This document shows, piece by piece, positions 1 through 7,107 of a stretch of DNA of 50,766 nt. Location: positions 1-50,766 of IMG/VR virus record IMGVR_UViG_3300030451_005164; one strand, given 5' to 3'. The stretch's first letter is position 1. Every line of letters begins with the position of its first letter. The position numbers and the translations under genes were made by a program. The DNA comes from a virus. A model generated the notes under the pieces. The model did no database searches and was not told the origin of the DNA. It was given only the letters and a program-made list of their open reading frames with translations.

Positions 1-351
1 GTAGCTAGCCTCGTAGATGATGATGCTTCTAACGATTCACTATTAGTGCCTGTAGAAAACATAAGAGCTTTTAGTCTTCTTAACGATACTACAGTTGGCG
101 TGCATTACGACGCAATTACATACGATGATAGTCAAAACGGTAATCTGCAAACTGAAAAAGTTGATTTAACTATAAACGCGGCTACAGGCCACAAAGTCAT
201 ACAAGCTCTTTGTGAAGCTACTAATCAAGGACCACATCATGATGGTATAGTGACTATAGCTGATGATGTAACTAGTACATATTTTAACAGTGATGTTACA
301 GCTGTGGCTGATATTGATAATTTAGCACTTATAGCTAACACTGACAGTTAA
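1..351 (+). CDS. Virion-type hypothetical protein, 5' truncated
   Basis: The reading frame is open from the first base of the window through the stop at 349-351, so the gene starts outside the window. The GTG at 46 is an internal valine codon and not a convincing start. The 116 visible residues are acidic, with many Asp, Thr and Ala and no Cys in the first part, and look like the short beta-rich virion proteins of marine phages. No enzyme motif or membrane segment is visible. It is followed three bases later by the winged-helix-like gene. Function unknown; that it is a structural protein is inference from composition and neighbourhood. Confidence 0.7.
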   Translation, partial: VASLVDDDASNDSLLVPVENIRAFSLLNDTTVGVHYDAITYDDSQNGNLQTEKVDLTINAATGHKVIQALCEATNQGPHHDGIVTIADDVTSTYFNSDVTAVADIDNLALIANTDS

Positions 352-354
352 TAA

Positions 355-795
355 ATGAGATTAACTTCTCACGATTTACGTGAATTACAAATCCTAAAGT
401 ATTACAGGCTCACTAGAAAGTGGGCTTGTAAGACTTACGGATTAACAGATGCCGAACTTGAACTGCTAATATTTTTAGATTGTCAAAGTCGGTTTACAAG
501 ACAAGAGTTTATAGACGGTACTTATACTATGAGTTGGGATAAGAAACGTTGGGATAAACTAAGAAAATTAGGCTGGATAGAGGTCTGGCGTCATCGAAAT
601 CGAACAACGATTAAATACAGCGTCTTCAAAACCTCTTTTAAATGCAGCCAACTTATAAGTAGAATATATCGTATCTTACTCGGAGAAGAAGATTTACCAG
701 TATCAGATCGTAGCGTATTCTATAATAACAAAACATATACAGACAAAGTCTTTAATAAGGCAATTGATGATATGATTAAAGACCCAACAAGATAA
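355..795 (+). CDS. Winged-helix-like (MarR-type) small protein
   Basis: A 146-residue basic protein. The first 100 residues look like a winged helix-turn-helix: a run of helices, then a Phe-Thr-Arg-Gln-Glu-Phe segment near residue 47, a Trp-Asp-Lys-Leu recognition-like helix, and a wing ending in Trp-Arg-His-Arg near residue 80. Similar proteins occur beside virion genes in marine Bacteroidota phages. It could regulate late transcription or be a small virion-associated DNA-binding protein. The ATG lies in the sequence TAATAAATG directly after the previous stop, without Shine-Dalgarno. The next gene overlaps its last base. The DNA-binding role is inference. Confidence 0.65.
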   Translation: MRLTSHDLRELQILKYYRLTRKWACKTYGLTDAELELLIFLDCQSRFTRQEFIDGTYTMSWDKKRWDKLRKLGWIEVWRHRNRTTIKYSVFKTSFKCSQLISRIYRILLGEEDLPVSDRSVFYNNKTYTDKVFNKAIDDMIKDPTR

Positions 796-1154
796 TGGCA
801 TTTAAACAAAGAAGCAACCCTTTTAAAAAAAATAGTCCTCTTAAATCAAATGGACCACAAACAGCAAAAGTTTTTGGCGGTAGAGGAGTTGTTGACGTTA
901 GCACTGACGCGGGTAAAAGATTACTTAAAGAAATAAACAGTATACCTACTGTAAGATCTAGCGATCCTGGAAGAGTTACAAAGTCAAGTTTTGGTAAAGT
1001 AAAAAATATTCTTAAAAAACACACAGGCAAACTTTTAAACTTAGGGGTTAAGTCATCAGTAATTTTAGGTATGTTTGACCCTGTATCTGCCGGTAAAGGC
1101 TCTACTACGTTAGATAAAGATAAATATGACTTAATGAAAAATATAAAAGACTAA
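795..1154 (+). CDS. Small basic protein with N-terminal NPFKK motif
   Basis: A 119-residue, Lys/Gly/Ser-rich, basic protein of unknown function. Its first 12 residues (Met-Ala-Phe-Lys-Gln then Asn-Pro-Phe-Lys-Lys) closely match the start of the 72-residue protein at 35720, although the rest differs. The C-terminal half has a mildly hydrophobic stretch (residues 75-95) but no clear membrane helix. It sits in a tight run of small genes ending in the holin, spaced by 0-2 bases. The shared N-terminus suggests a common interaction or targeting tag, which is an inference. Confidence 0.65.
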   Translation: MAFKQRSNPFKKNSPLKSNGPQTAKVFGGRGVVDVSTDAGKRLLKEINSIPTVRSSDPGRVTKSSFGKVKNILKKHTGKLLNLGVKSSVILGMFDPVSAGKGSTTLDKDKYDLMKNIKD

Positions 1155-1156
1155 AC

Positions 1157-1504
1157 ATGGCTTTTAAGTTAGGCAAAGAATCAAGAAAATATAGAACTCC
1201 TGATAACACTCAAATAATTAAGAAAAAATTAGATGAAGGTATATTAGCTGAAGCAAATATGGACGGAACTATATTTGTTAGTGATACTGTTGATTTAGAT
1301 ACACCTGAAGGTAAAAGAGCTGTTAATCATGAAATGCAACACATTACAGACATGAAGACAGGTAGATCTACTTATACTGATGACTATGTTTTACACGACG
1401 GACAAGTATGGCCTAGATTAAACGGTTATATACTAGATCCTTTTACTGGTAAAAAATACGAAGAAGGTAGTAGAGAACTTCCTTGGGAAAAAAATAAAAT
1501 ATGA
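1157..1504 (+). CDS. Small HExxH-motif protein (putative metallopeptidase)
   Basis: A 115-residue protein with a clear HExxH zinc-binding motif, His-Glu-Met-Gln-His at residues 58-62, preceded by a helix-like Arg-Ala-Val-Asn. A third ligand could be His78 or a later acidic residue. There is no signal peptide. The gene overlaps the start of the holin gene by four bases, so it is co-translated with it. It could be a zinc peptidase acting in virion maturation or lysis, or a fold that kept the motif without activity. Only the motif is seen; the activity is inference. Confidence 0.7.
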   Translation: MAFKLGKESRKYRTPDNTQIIKKKLDEGILAEANMDGTIFVSDTVDLDTPEGKRAVNHEMQHITDMKTGRSTYTDDYVLHDGQVWPRLNGYILDPFTGKKYEEGSRELPWEKNKI

Positions 1505-1923
1505 TAAACAATTTAGTAGGAGGTTTGTTTGGTAAAATTGTTGATAATGCTGAAGGCATACTCGACAAAGTTATCACTACAGACAAAGAAAGAGACGAAG
1601 CAAAACTTGCTTTAAAAAAATTATTATTAGACGCAGAAAAAGAAGCTTTTGCAAAAGAAGTTGAAGATCGTAAATCTGCGCGTGATATGTATAAAGACGA
1701 TGCTATAATACAAAAAGTATTAGCAACACTATTTACTGTAGCATATTTTGGTATTACGTTTGTAATGTTTAATTACTTTGTAACTAAAACTATAGAGCTA
1801 GGAGAGTTTGAGATTAGCTTTATATCAACGATATTTGGCGCTATGAGCGCTAAAGTAAATACAATAATAGACTTCTTCTTCGGCGGAAGCTCAAAAAAAA
1901 ATGAACAAATAAAAGAAAAATAA
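1501..1923 (+). CDS. Holin (3TM/GTA-type family)
   Basis: A 140-residue protein with an amphipathic charged N-terminal half (Lys/Glu/Asp-rich, residues 10-65), then two hydrophobic helices at about residues 75-97 and 105-125, the second ending in Phe-Phe-Phe-Gly-Gly-Ser-Ser before a short Lys-rich tail. That ending and layout match the phage holin family related to the gene transfer agent holin. Holins form inner-membrane lesions that time lysis and release the endolysin. It overlaps the upstream HExxH gene by four bases. No classical endolysin is next to it; the best lysis-enzyme candidate is the DUF5675 protein at 38777. Confidence 0.8.
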   Translation: MINNLVGGLFGKIVDNAEGILDKVITTDKERDEAKLALKKLLLDAEKEAFAKEVEDRKSARDMYKDDAIIQKVLATLFTVAYFGITFVMFNYFVTKTIELGEFEISFISTIFGAMSAKVNTIIDFFFGGSSKKNEQIKEK

Positions 1924-1924
1924 A

Positions 1925-2497
1925 ATGGCAAATAATTCAATAGGATCATCGTATGATTTTGGTCAACTAGGTAGTGCACACACCGACACAAACTCTCAGC
2001 TTAGACCACCTAAAGGTATGGTCATAGTGGCTATACAGTTTTTAGCAGATAACATTTTATCTGAGCTAACAGCTGATGTGTCAATAGATTCTAATGTAGA
2101 GTATTTTGGTACAGCTGTTGCTGCTCACGATAATACATCAATAACTTCTACTGCTTCTACATCTGGCTCTAGTACTACTTTAACTTTAGGCGCAGCTAAT
2201 TCATCTATAAAAAAAGGTATGATTATAGAGTCTCAAGGAGATACTGATATACCTTTTAGCGCTTCAGCACCTACAAAAGTAGTTGATTATGATGGAAACG
2301 TTACAGTTACAATGTCAGCTGCTCACAACGTAAGTTCTCAAACAGTAGGATTTTTTAATCAAAGAGAATCTGGTTTTGGTGGTATTGCTGTTAGTGGAGC
2401 TAAGTTTCCAGGCGGTATGACTATATACGGTCGATGGACAAGTGTTACCCCAGCTGCAGACTCTGATGGTGGTATAATCTGTTATTTTGGTTACTAA
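1925..2497 (+). CDS. Putative virion decoration or fibre protein
   Basis: A 190-residue Ser/Thr/Gly/Ala-rich protein with alternating polar and hydrophobic residues typical of beta-structured capsid or tail decoration proteins. It lacks charged enzyme-like motifs, signal peptide and membrane helices. The C-terminus (Gly-Gly-Met-Thr-Ile-Tyr-Gly-Arg-Trp) resembles conserved ends of small virion proteins in marine phages. It ends in TAATG shared with the start of the LamG-type adhesin, which suggests coupled translation and a shared structure. Structural role is inference. Confidence 0.65.
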   Translation: MANNSIGSSYDFGQLGSAHTDTNSQLRPPKGMVIVAIQFLADNILSELTADVSIDSNVEYFGTAVAAHDNTSITSTASTSGSSTTLTLGAANSSIKKGMIIESQGDTDIPFSASAPTKVVDYDGNVTVTMSAAHNVSSQTVGFFNQRESGFGGIAVSGAKFPGGMTIYGRWTSVTPAADSDGGIICYFGY

Positions 2498-3537
2498 TGG
2501 GATTAAGCTTATCTTCATCTAAAAAAAAGATAGATTTTGGCAGATACGAGTGGGCTGCTACTCATGCTTGTCAAACTAACGGTCACCAGTGGGATGGAAA
2601 CTACTCAGATCACGCAAGCGCTAATGGTTACAACTTTGAAAAAGGATTACAGCTAGCTGCCGATGAAAATCTTCAAGCATTGGGTAACGAACCAGAGGGT
2701 AAAACAATTCAAGATTTACTAACTACAGACGGTAGCGATTTTGGTGATAAAATAAGTTTTTCAATGTGGATTAAACCTATGTGGAGTCACTCAGGTAGCA
2801 CTTCAAGTGGTAGTTGGTCAAACGGTCTAACTACGTTGTATTTATTTCAAATGAATACATCACAAACTGCTTTCGGCGCAGATAGAGCTATTCTTGCTTA
2901 TTTATCTTATAGAAGTGGCACTAGCTTTAGAAATAGAATCACTGTTTGGACAGATGGAGGGGCTGATAGAGCTGGTAGTCAGAGAGCTTTGCATGATGCT
3001 AACGCTCAAACAGGAACAGGATCTAGTGGTAGTAGCATTAATAGTCTATGGGATCAAGCTAATCCTGGAAATACTAATGGTCAAGGTTTTGTTCATTTAG
3101 CTTTTGTTAGAGACGAAGGGACTGGGTCTGCAGCTTGGGACGTTTTTTGGAACGGGCAAGACATAAATATGAGTATTGATGTTGGGCAGGGAGATGATGA
3201 GCCTGAAGTTGTAGCTGATAATGTTAATTTTCTTGGTATAGGAACTACTAGAGCTGTAACTACAAATTACGACAGTGGAAATTCTCCTTATAATTTTGCA
3301 CTAACACCTATGCGCATAAGAGACTTTGCTGTATTTAAAGGTGTAATGAATCAAAAAGACGTAACAGAACTATACAATAGTGGTAACTTTCTTGATGTTA
3401 GAACAAAGTCTGGAAGTTTTAGCAGCGCTGATCTTAATGCTGGGCCTGTATTGTATTATCCATTAAATCATAATCTAGCTGATTATGCAAGAAACAGTGC
3501 TGACTTATCAGGTAATGTTACTTTTGAAGCACTTTAA
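2497..3537 (+). CDS. LamG/concanavalin-like lectin domain protein (adhesin or receptor-binding)
   Basis: A 346-residue protein with hallmarks of a laminin-G/concanavalin A-like jellyroll: the strand Ile-Ser-Phe-Ser-Met-Trp-Ile-Lys-Pro (residues 86-94), aromatic-rich middle strands, then Ile-Arg-Asp-Phe-Ala-Val-Phe-Lys-Gly near residues 274-282 followed by a helix with Glu-Leu-Tyr-Asn-Ser-Gly, a typical end of such domains. Lectin-like domains of this type in phages bind surface glycans. The gene follows a decoration-type protein in TAATG overlap. A role in adsorption is inference; it could also decorate the capsid. Confidence 0.75.
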   Translation: MGLSLSSSKKKIDFGRYEWAATHACQTNGHQWDGNYSDHASANGYNFEKGLQLAADENLQALGNEPEGKTIQDLLTTDGSDFGDKISFSMWIKPMWSHSGSTSSGSWSNGLTTLYLFQMNTSQTAFGADRAILAYLSYRSGTSFRNRITVWTDGGADRAGSQRALHDANAQTGTGSSGSSINSLWDQANPGNTNGQGFVHLAFVRDEGTGSAAWDVFWNGQDINMSIDVGQGDDEPEVVADNVNFLGIGTTRAVTTNYDSGNSPYNFALTPMRIRDFAVFKGVMNQKDVTELYNSGNFLDVRTKSGSFSSADLNAGPVLYYPLNHNLADYARNSADLSGNVTFEAL

Positions 3538-3567
3538 ACAAAAATTAACTAATTAAATTAAATAAAA

Positions 3568-3837
3568 ATGGCAAAAAGAAAAACACCTAAGACAAAAAAT
3601 CTTAGGCCAGAAAAAATTACAGACGCTCAACTTTCAAAAGTGCAAAATGTAATAAAAAGTATTAATGAAGGTCAAATGCAGTTAGGCATGCTAGAAACAA
3701 AAAAGCATGCACTATTACACGACATCATGCAGCTTCAAGGCATGGTAAATACAATACAACAAGAATTTAAAAAAGAATATGGTGATGTCGATATTGACAT
3801 AACTAATGGTAAAATAGAATATAATAAAAATGAGTAA
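3568..3837 (+). CDS. Small coiled-coil protein
   Basis: An 89-residue protein with a basic N-terminus and a predicted helical, Gln/Glu/Leu-rich centre (residues 20-72) with heptad-like spacing, then an acidic tail. No known catalytic motif. Similar short coiled-coil proteins precede the terminase genes in related marine phages. The ATG follows a 30-base A/T leader with no Shine-Dalgarno. The gene overlaps the next start by 8 bases. Function unknown; a chaperone or packaging accessory role is possible. Confidence 0.65.
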   Translation: MAKRKTPKTKNLRPEKITDAQLSKVQNVIKSINEGQMQLGMLETKKHALLHDIMQLQGMVNTIQQEFKKEYGDVDIDITNGKIEYNKNE

Positions 3838-4051
3838 GTTAATTCGTAAAATTACTATAGGTAAAGATTATAAAATTGACGCTATGCACTACGCTGTTGG
3901 GCAAGAAGTTTATGGTGGTCATACTATCTGTGATATAGTAGAAGAAAAAGATAAATATAGCGTTTACATTAAAAAAAATAAAGATGTAATGCCTTGGAAA
4001 GATTTTAATAAAAATATGGCAGTATCTGTTGAATATAATTTAGAGTATTAG
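3830..4051 (+). CDS. Conserved small hypothetical protein
   Basis: A 73-residue protein, beta-rich by appearance, with a basic N-terminus (Ser-Lys-Leu-Ile-Arg-Lys), a central Met-His-Tyr-Ala-Val-Gly segment near residue 20, and a C-terminal Trp-Lys-Asp-Phe-Asn. I recall this pattern as a recurrent small protein of marine Bacteroidota phages, but no function. It shares one base of its stop codon with the GTG start of the next gene, so the two are probably co-translated. Confidence 0.6.
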   Translation: MSKLIRKITIGKDYKIDAMHYAVGQEVYGGHTICDIVEEKDKYSVYIKKNKDVMPWKDFNKNMAVSVEYNLEY

Positions 4052-4656
4052 TGAAAACACCTCATAACTTTATAGTTGAGCCTTTAGGCGAAAGATATAA
4101 TAACGTAAAAAAAATAGGTGACTCAGAATTAATATTAAATACTGAAATTTTTAATCACGAGTTTATAAATAGAGAAGCTATAGTAAAAGCAGTTCCAACA
4201 GCTCGTGAGACTAAAATACAAATTGGTGACACTGTAATTGTTCATCATAATGTATTTAGAAGATGGTATGATGTTAAAGGTAACGAAAAAAATAGTAAAT
4301 CTTTTTTTAACGAAAATACTTATATAGTTAGTGAAGATCAAATATTTCTTTATAAAACACCTACTTATTGGTCAAGATTTAAAGAAAGTTATTGGAGAGC
4401 TTGTGATGGTTATTGTTTTGTTCAGCCAATAAAACAAAGAAACAAGCTAGCTGAAGAAAAAGAAGAACAATGCGTTGGTATTGTCAAGTATACAGACGGC
4501 GTAAACAAAGTTGGTGAACTAGTTGGTTTTACACCTTTTTCAACCTACGAGTTTATTATTAATAATACTAGACTTTATCGCGTACTAAATAAATTTATTA
4601 CAATTAAATATGAGTATCAAGGAAACGAAGAAGCGTATAATCCTAGCTGGGCGTAA
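4051..4656 (+). CDS. GroES-like beta-barrel protein (possible phage co-chaperonin)
   Basis: A 201-residue protein starting at GTG. Residues 5-110 have a co-chaperonin-like layout: Phe-Ile-Val-Glu-Pro-Leu-Gly-Glu-Arg near the start, a spacer, Ile-Gly-Asp-Thr-Val-Ile-Val-His-His near residues 56-65, and an end strand Asp-Gln-Ile-Phe-Leu-Tyr near residues 97-102. Phage co-chaperonins such as T4 gp31 work with host GroEL to fold the capsid protein. Here the gene lies upstream of the packaging and capsid genes. It is about twice the length of GroES, with an unassigned C-terminal half. The next gene starts inside its last 47 bases. The assignment is tentative. Confidence 0.5.
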   Translation: MKTPHNFIVEPLGERYNNVKKIGDSELILNTEIFNHEFINREAIVKAVPTARETKIQIGDTVIVHHNVFRRWYDVKGNEKNSKSFFNENTYIVSEDQIFLYKTPTYWSRFKESYWRACDGYCFVQPIKQRNKLAEEKEEQCVGIVKYTDGVNKVGELVGFTPFSTYEFIINNTRLYRVLNKFITIKYEYQGNEEAYNPSWA

Positions 4657-4888
4657 AGCTGTTGATGAGTTAATTAAAGTTGCTCAAGAGCAGATTATTA
4701 CAAATACAGATGATGATGTTTCTGCTGATAGATTAAAAAATGCTGCTGCTACTAAAAAGCTAGCAATATTCGATGCTTTTGAAATACTTAACCGTATACA
4801 AGAAGAAGAGAATATATTAGAAGGCAAAGAGCCTGAAGATAAAAAAGAAAGAGTGTTTAAAGGCTTTGCTGAAGGAAGATCTAAGTAA
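4610..4888 (+). CDS. Putative terminase small subunit
   Basis: A 92-residue, mostly helical protein placed directly before the large terminase, one base of overlap at TAATG. It is rich in Lys, Glu, Asp and Ala, with a helix-loop-helix appearance (residues 10-30 and 38-62, the latter with Leu-Lys-Asn-Ala-Ala-Ala-Thr-Lys-Lys-Leu). Its location and size fit a DNA-recognising small terminase subunit or terminase assembly factor. No clear HTH can be seen, so the function rests mainly on position. It starts within the coding region of the GroES-like gene. Confidence 0.6.
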   Translation: MSIKETKKRIILAGRKAVDELIKVAQEQIITNTDDDVSADRLKNAAATKKLAIFDAFEILNRIQEEENILEGKEPEDKKERVFKGFAEGRSK

Positions 4889-7107
4889 TGTATAAACAAA
4901 CACTATATAATATTGTTGAACCTGTTAAGAAGACAACTATGAGTCGACTTAACAAAAAAAAATTATGGAAATATGGATATAATAAAGAACACGATATTGT
5001 GGTTATCAGCAAAACTGGAAAAATTGGACAAGTGGTGGAGATTCAAAATCTGCGAATTGGGCTGCCGCTTAAACCGAAATCAGTGCATTTGTTCGACAAA
5101 AACAAATGGCAAAGGTTAGAATATCCTAAAGAGCTAAGCAAGCTTAAAAGTATATTTGACTGGAGAGCATATCCAGAAGAAGCAAAAGATCAGTGGTACG
5201 ATTATATAGACGAAGAGTTTAAACGTCGTGACGAAGGTTTTTGGTTTGAAAATAACGGTAAGCCTACATACATAACTGGCAGCCATTATATGTATCTTCA
5301 ATGGAGTAAAATTGATGTTGGCGCTCCAGATTTTAGAGAAGCTAACAGGTTGTTTTTTATATTTTGGGAAGCTTGTAAAGCCGATAGCAGATGCTATGGT
5401 ATGTGTTATTTAAAAAATAGACGTAGTGGTTTTTCGTTTATGAGCTCAGCTGAAACGGTTAACTTAGCTACAATATCGAGTGATGCTAGATATGGAATAT
5501 TATCTAAAAGTGGAGCTGATGCTAAAAAAATGTTTACTGATAAAGTTGTACCAATATCTGTCAACTATCCGTTTTTCTTTAAACCGATACAAGACGGTAT
5601 GGACAGACCTAAAAGTGAACTTGCTTATCGTGTTCCTGCAAGTAAGTTTACGCGTAAAAAAATTACTGCAAACGAAAAGCAGGAAGAGCTGGTTGGACTT
5701 GACACTACTATTGATTGGAAAAACACAGGTGATAACAGTTACGATGGTGAAAAGCTTAACTTGTTAGTACACGATGAAAGTGGTAAGTGGGAAAGACCAG
5801 ATAATATTTTAAACAATTGGAGAGTAACTAAAACTTGTTTAAGGCTAGGTGCTCGTGTAGTTGGTAAGTGCATGATGGGCTCAACGTCTAACTCTTTAGA
5901 TAAAGGCGGTAATAATTTTAAAAAACTATACAATGACTCAGACGTCAGAAGTAGAAATAGAAATGGACAAACAAAGTCTGGCTTATATTCTTTGTTTATG
6001 CCAATGGAATGGAACTTTGAAGGATTTATTGACGAATACGGACAACCTACATTTAATAACCCTAGCGATGATGTATACGGACCACACGGTGAATTAATTG
6101 ATGTTGGCGTAATAGATCATTGGGAAAATGAAGTTGAAGGTTTAAAAAATGATCAAGATGCTTTAAACGAATTTTATAGACAGTTTCCAAGAACTGAAGA
6201 GCATGCGTTTAGAGATGAAACAAAAAATAGTATATTTAATTTAGTTAAAATATACGAACAAATAGATTACAATGAAGGCACTAATAGCTTAGCAGCAGTT
6301 AATGTTGGAAACTTTCAATGGGTTAATGGAGTTAAAGATACTCAAGTTGTTTTTAATCCAGATCCAAACGGTAGGTTTAAAGTAAGTTGGGTACCTTCTA
6401 GTAGTTTACAAAATAGAATTATAAATAGAAACGGAATAAAATATCCAGGAAATGATCACATGGGAGCTTTTGGCTGCGATAGTTATGATATTAGTGGTAC
6501 TGTTGATGGTAGAGGATCTAACGGATCTCTTCATGGATTAACTAAGTTTAGCATGGAAGACGCACCTGCTAATTCGTTTTTTTTAGAATATATAGCTAGA
6601 CCACAAACCGCTGAAATATTTTTTGAAGATGTATTAATGGCTTTGGTGTTTTACGGCATGCCATTGCTTGCAGAAAATAATAAACCAAGATTACTATATT
6701 ATTTAAAGCGTAGAGGTTATAGAGGTTTTAGCATGAATAGGCCTGATAAGATTTGGAATAAATTAAGTACTGCAGAAAAAGAAATAGGTGGTATACCAAA
6801 CTCCAGCGAAGATATTAAGCAAGCGCATGCAGCTGCTATTGAGATGTATATAAATGATCATGTTGGCGATAAAGGCGACGGTGTTTACGGTAATATATAT
6901 TTTAACGAAACGCTAAATGATTGGGCAAAGTTTGATATAAACAAAAGAACTAAGCATGATGCATCTATAAGTTCTGGTTTAGCTATAATGGCTTGCAACA
7001 GACACTTATATAGACCAACAAGCACTGTTAATAAGAAGCCATTAAATTTAAATATTGCTAAATATAGCAACAATGGAAATATATCTAAAATAATAAGAAA
7101 TGAGTAA
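4888..7107 (+). CDS. terL: Terminase large subunit (packaging ATPase and nuclease)
   Basis: A 739-residue protein. It pumps DNA into the prohead and cuts the concatemer. The ATPase domain has an atypical Walker A, Lys-Asn-Arg-Arg-Ser-Gly-Phe-Ser at 176-183, instead of the usual GxxxxGKS, and a clear Walker B ending in Asp296-Glu297. The RNase H-like nuclease domain begins with Gly-Cys-Asp (Asp531), and a late His-Asp-Ala-Ser (Asp691) fits its last metal-binding acid. An extra N-terminal region of about 120 residues precedes the ATPase core. This long architecture is typical of crAss-like and related Bacteroidota phages. The gene overlaps the portal gene by eight bases. Confidence 0.9.
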   Translation: MYKQTLYNIVEPVKKTTMSRLNKKKLWKYGYNKEHDIVVISKTGKIGQVVEIQNLRIGLPLKPKSVHLFDKNKWQRLEYPKELSKLKSIFDWRAYPEEAKDQWYDYIDEEFKRRDEGFWFENNGKPTYITGSHYMYLQWSKIDVGAPDFREANRLFFIFWEACKADSRCYGMCYLKNRRSGFSFMSSAETVNLATISSDARYGILSKSGADAKKMFTDKVVPISVNYPFFFKPIQDGMDRPKSELAYRVPASKFTRKKITANEKQEELVGLDTTIDWKNTGDNSYDGEKLNLLVHDESGKWERPDNILNNWRVTKTCLRLGARVVGKCMMGSTSNSLDKGGNNFKKLYNDSDVRSRNRNGQTKSGLYSLFMPMEWNFEGFIDEYGQPTFNNPSDDVYGPHGELIDVGVIDHWENEVEGLKNDQDALNEFYRQFPRTEEHAFRDETKNSIFNLVKIYEQIDYNEGTNSLAAVNVGNFQWVNGVKDTQVVFNPDPNGRFKVSWVPSSSLQNRIINRNGIKYPGNDHMGAFGCDSYDISGTVDGRGSNGSLHGLTKFSMEDAPANSFFLEYIARPQTAEIFFEDVLMALVFYGMPLLAENNKPRLLYYLKRRGYRGFSMNRPDKIWNKLSTAEKEIGGIPNSSEDIKQAHAAAIEMYINDHVGDKGDGVYGNIYFNETLNDWAKFDINKRTKHDASISSGLAIMACNRHLYRPTSTVNKKPLNLNIAKYSNNGNISKIIRNE

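Noticed and set aside
776-1030. 84-residue - strand ORF
   Set aside because: It is antisense to a well-placed + strand gene (795-1154) and has no family features; the whole block is + strand.
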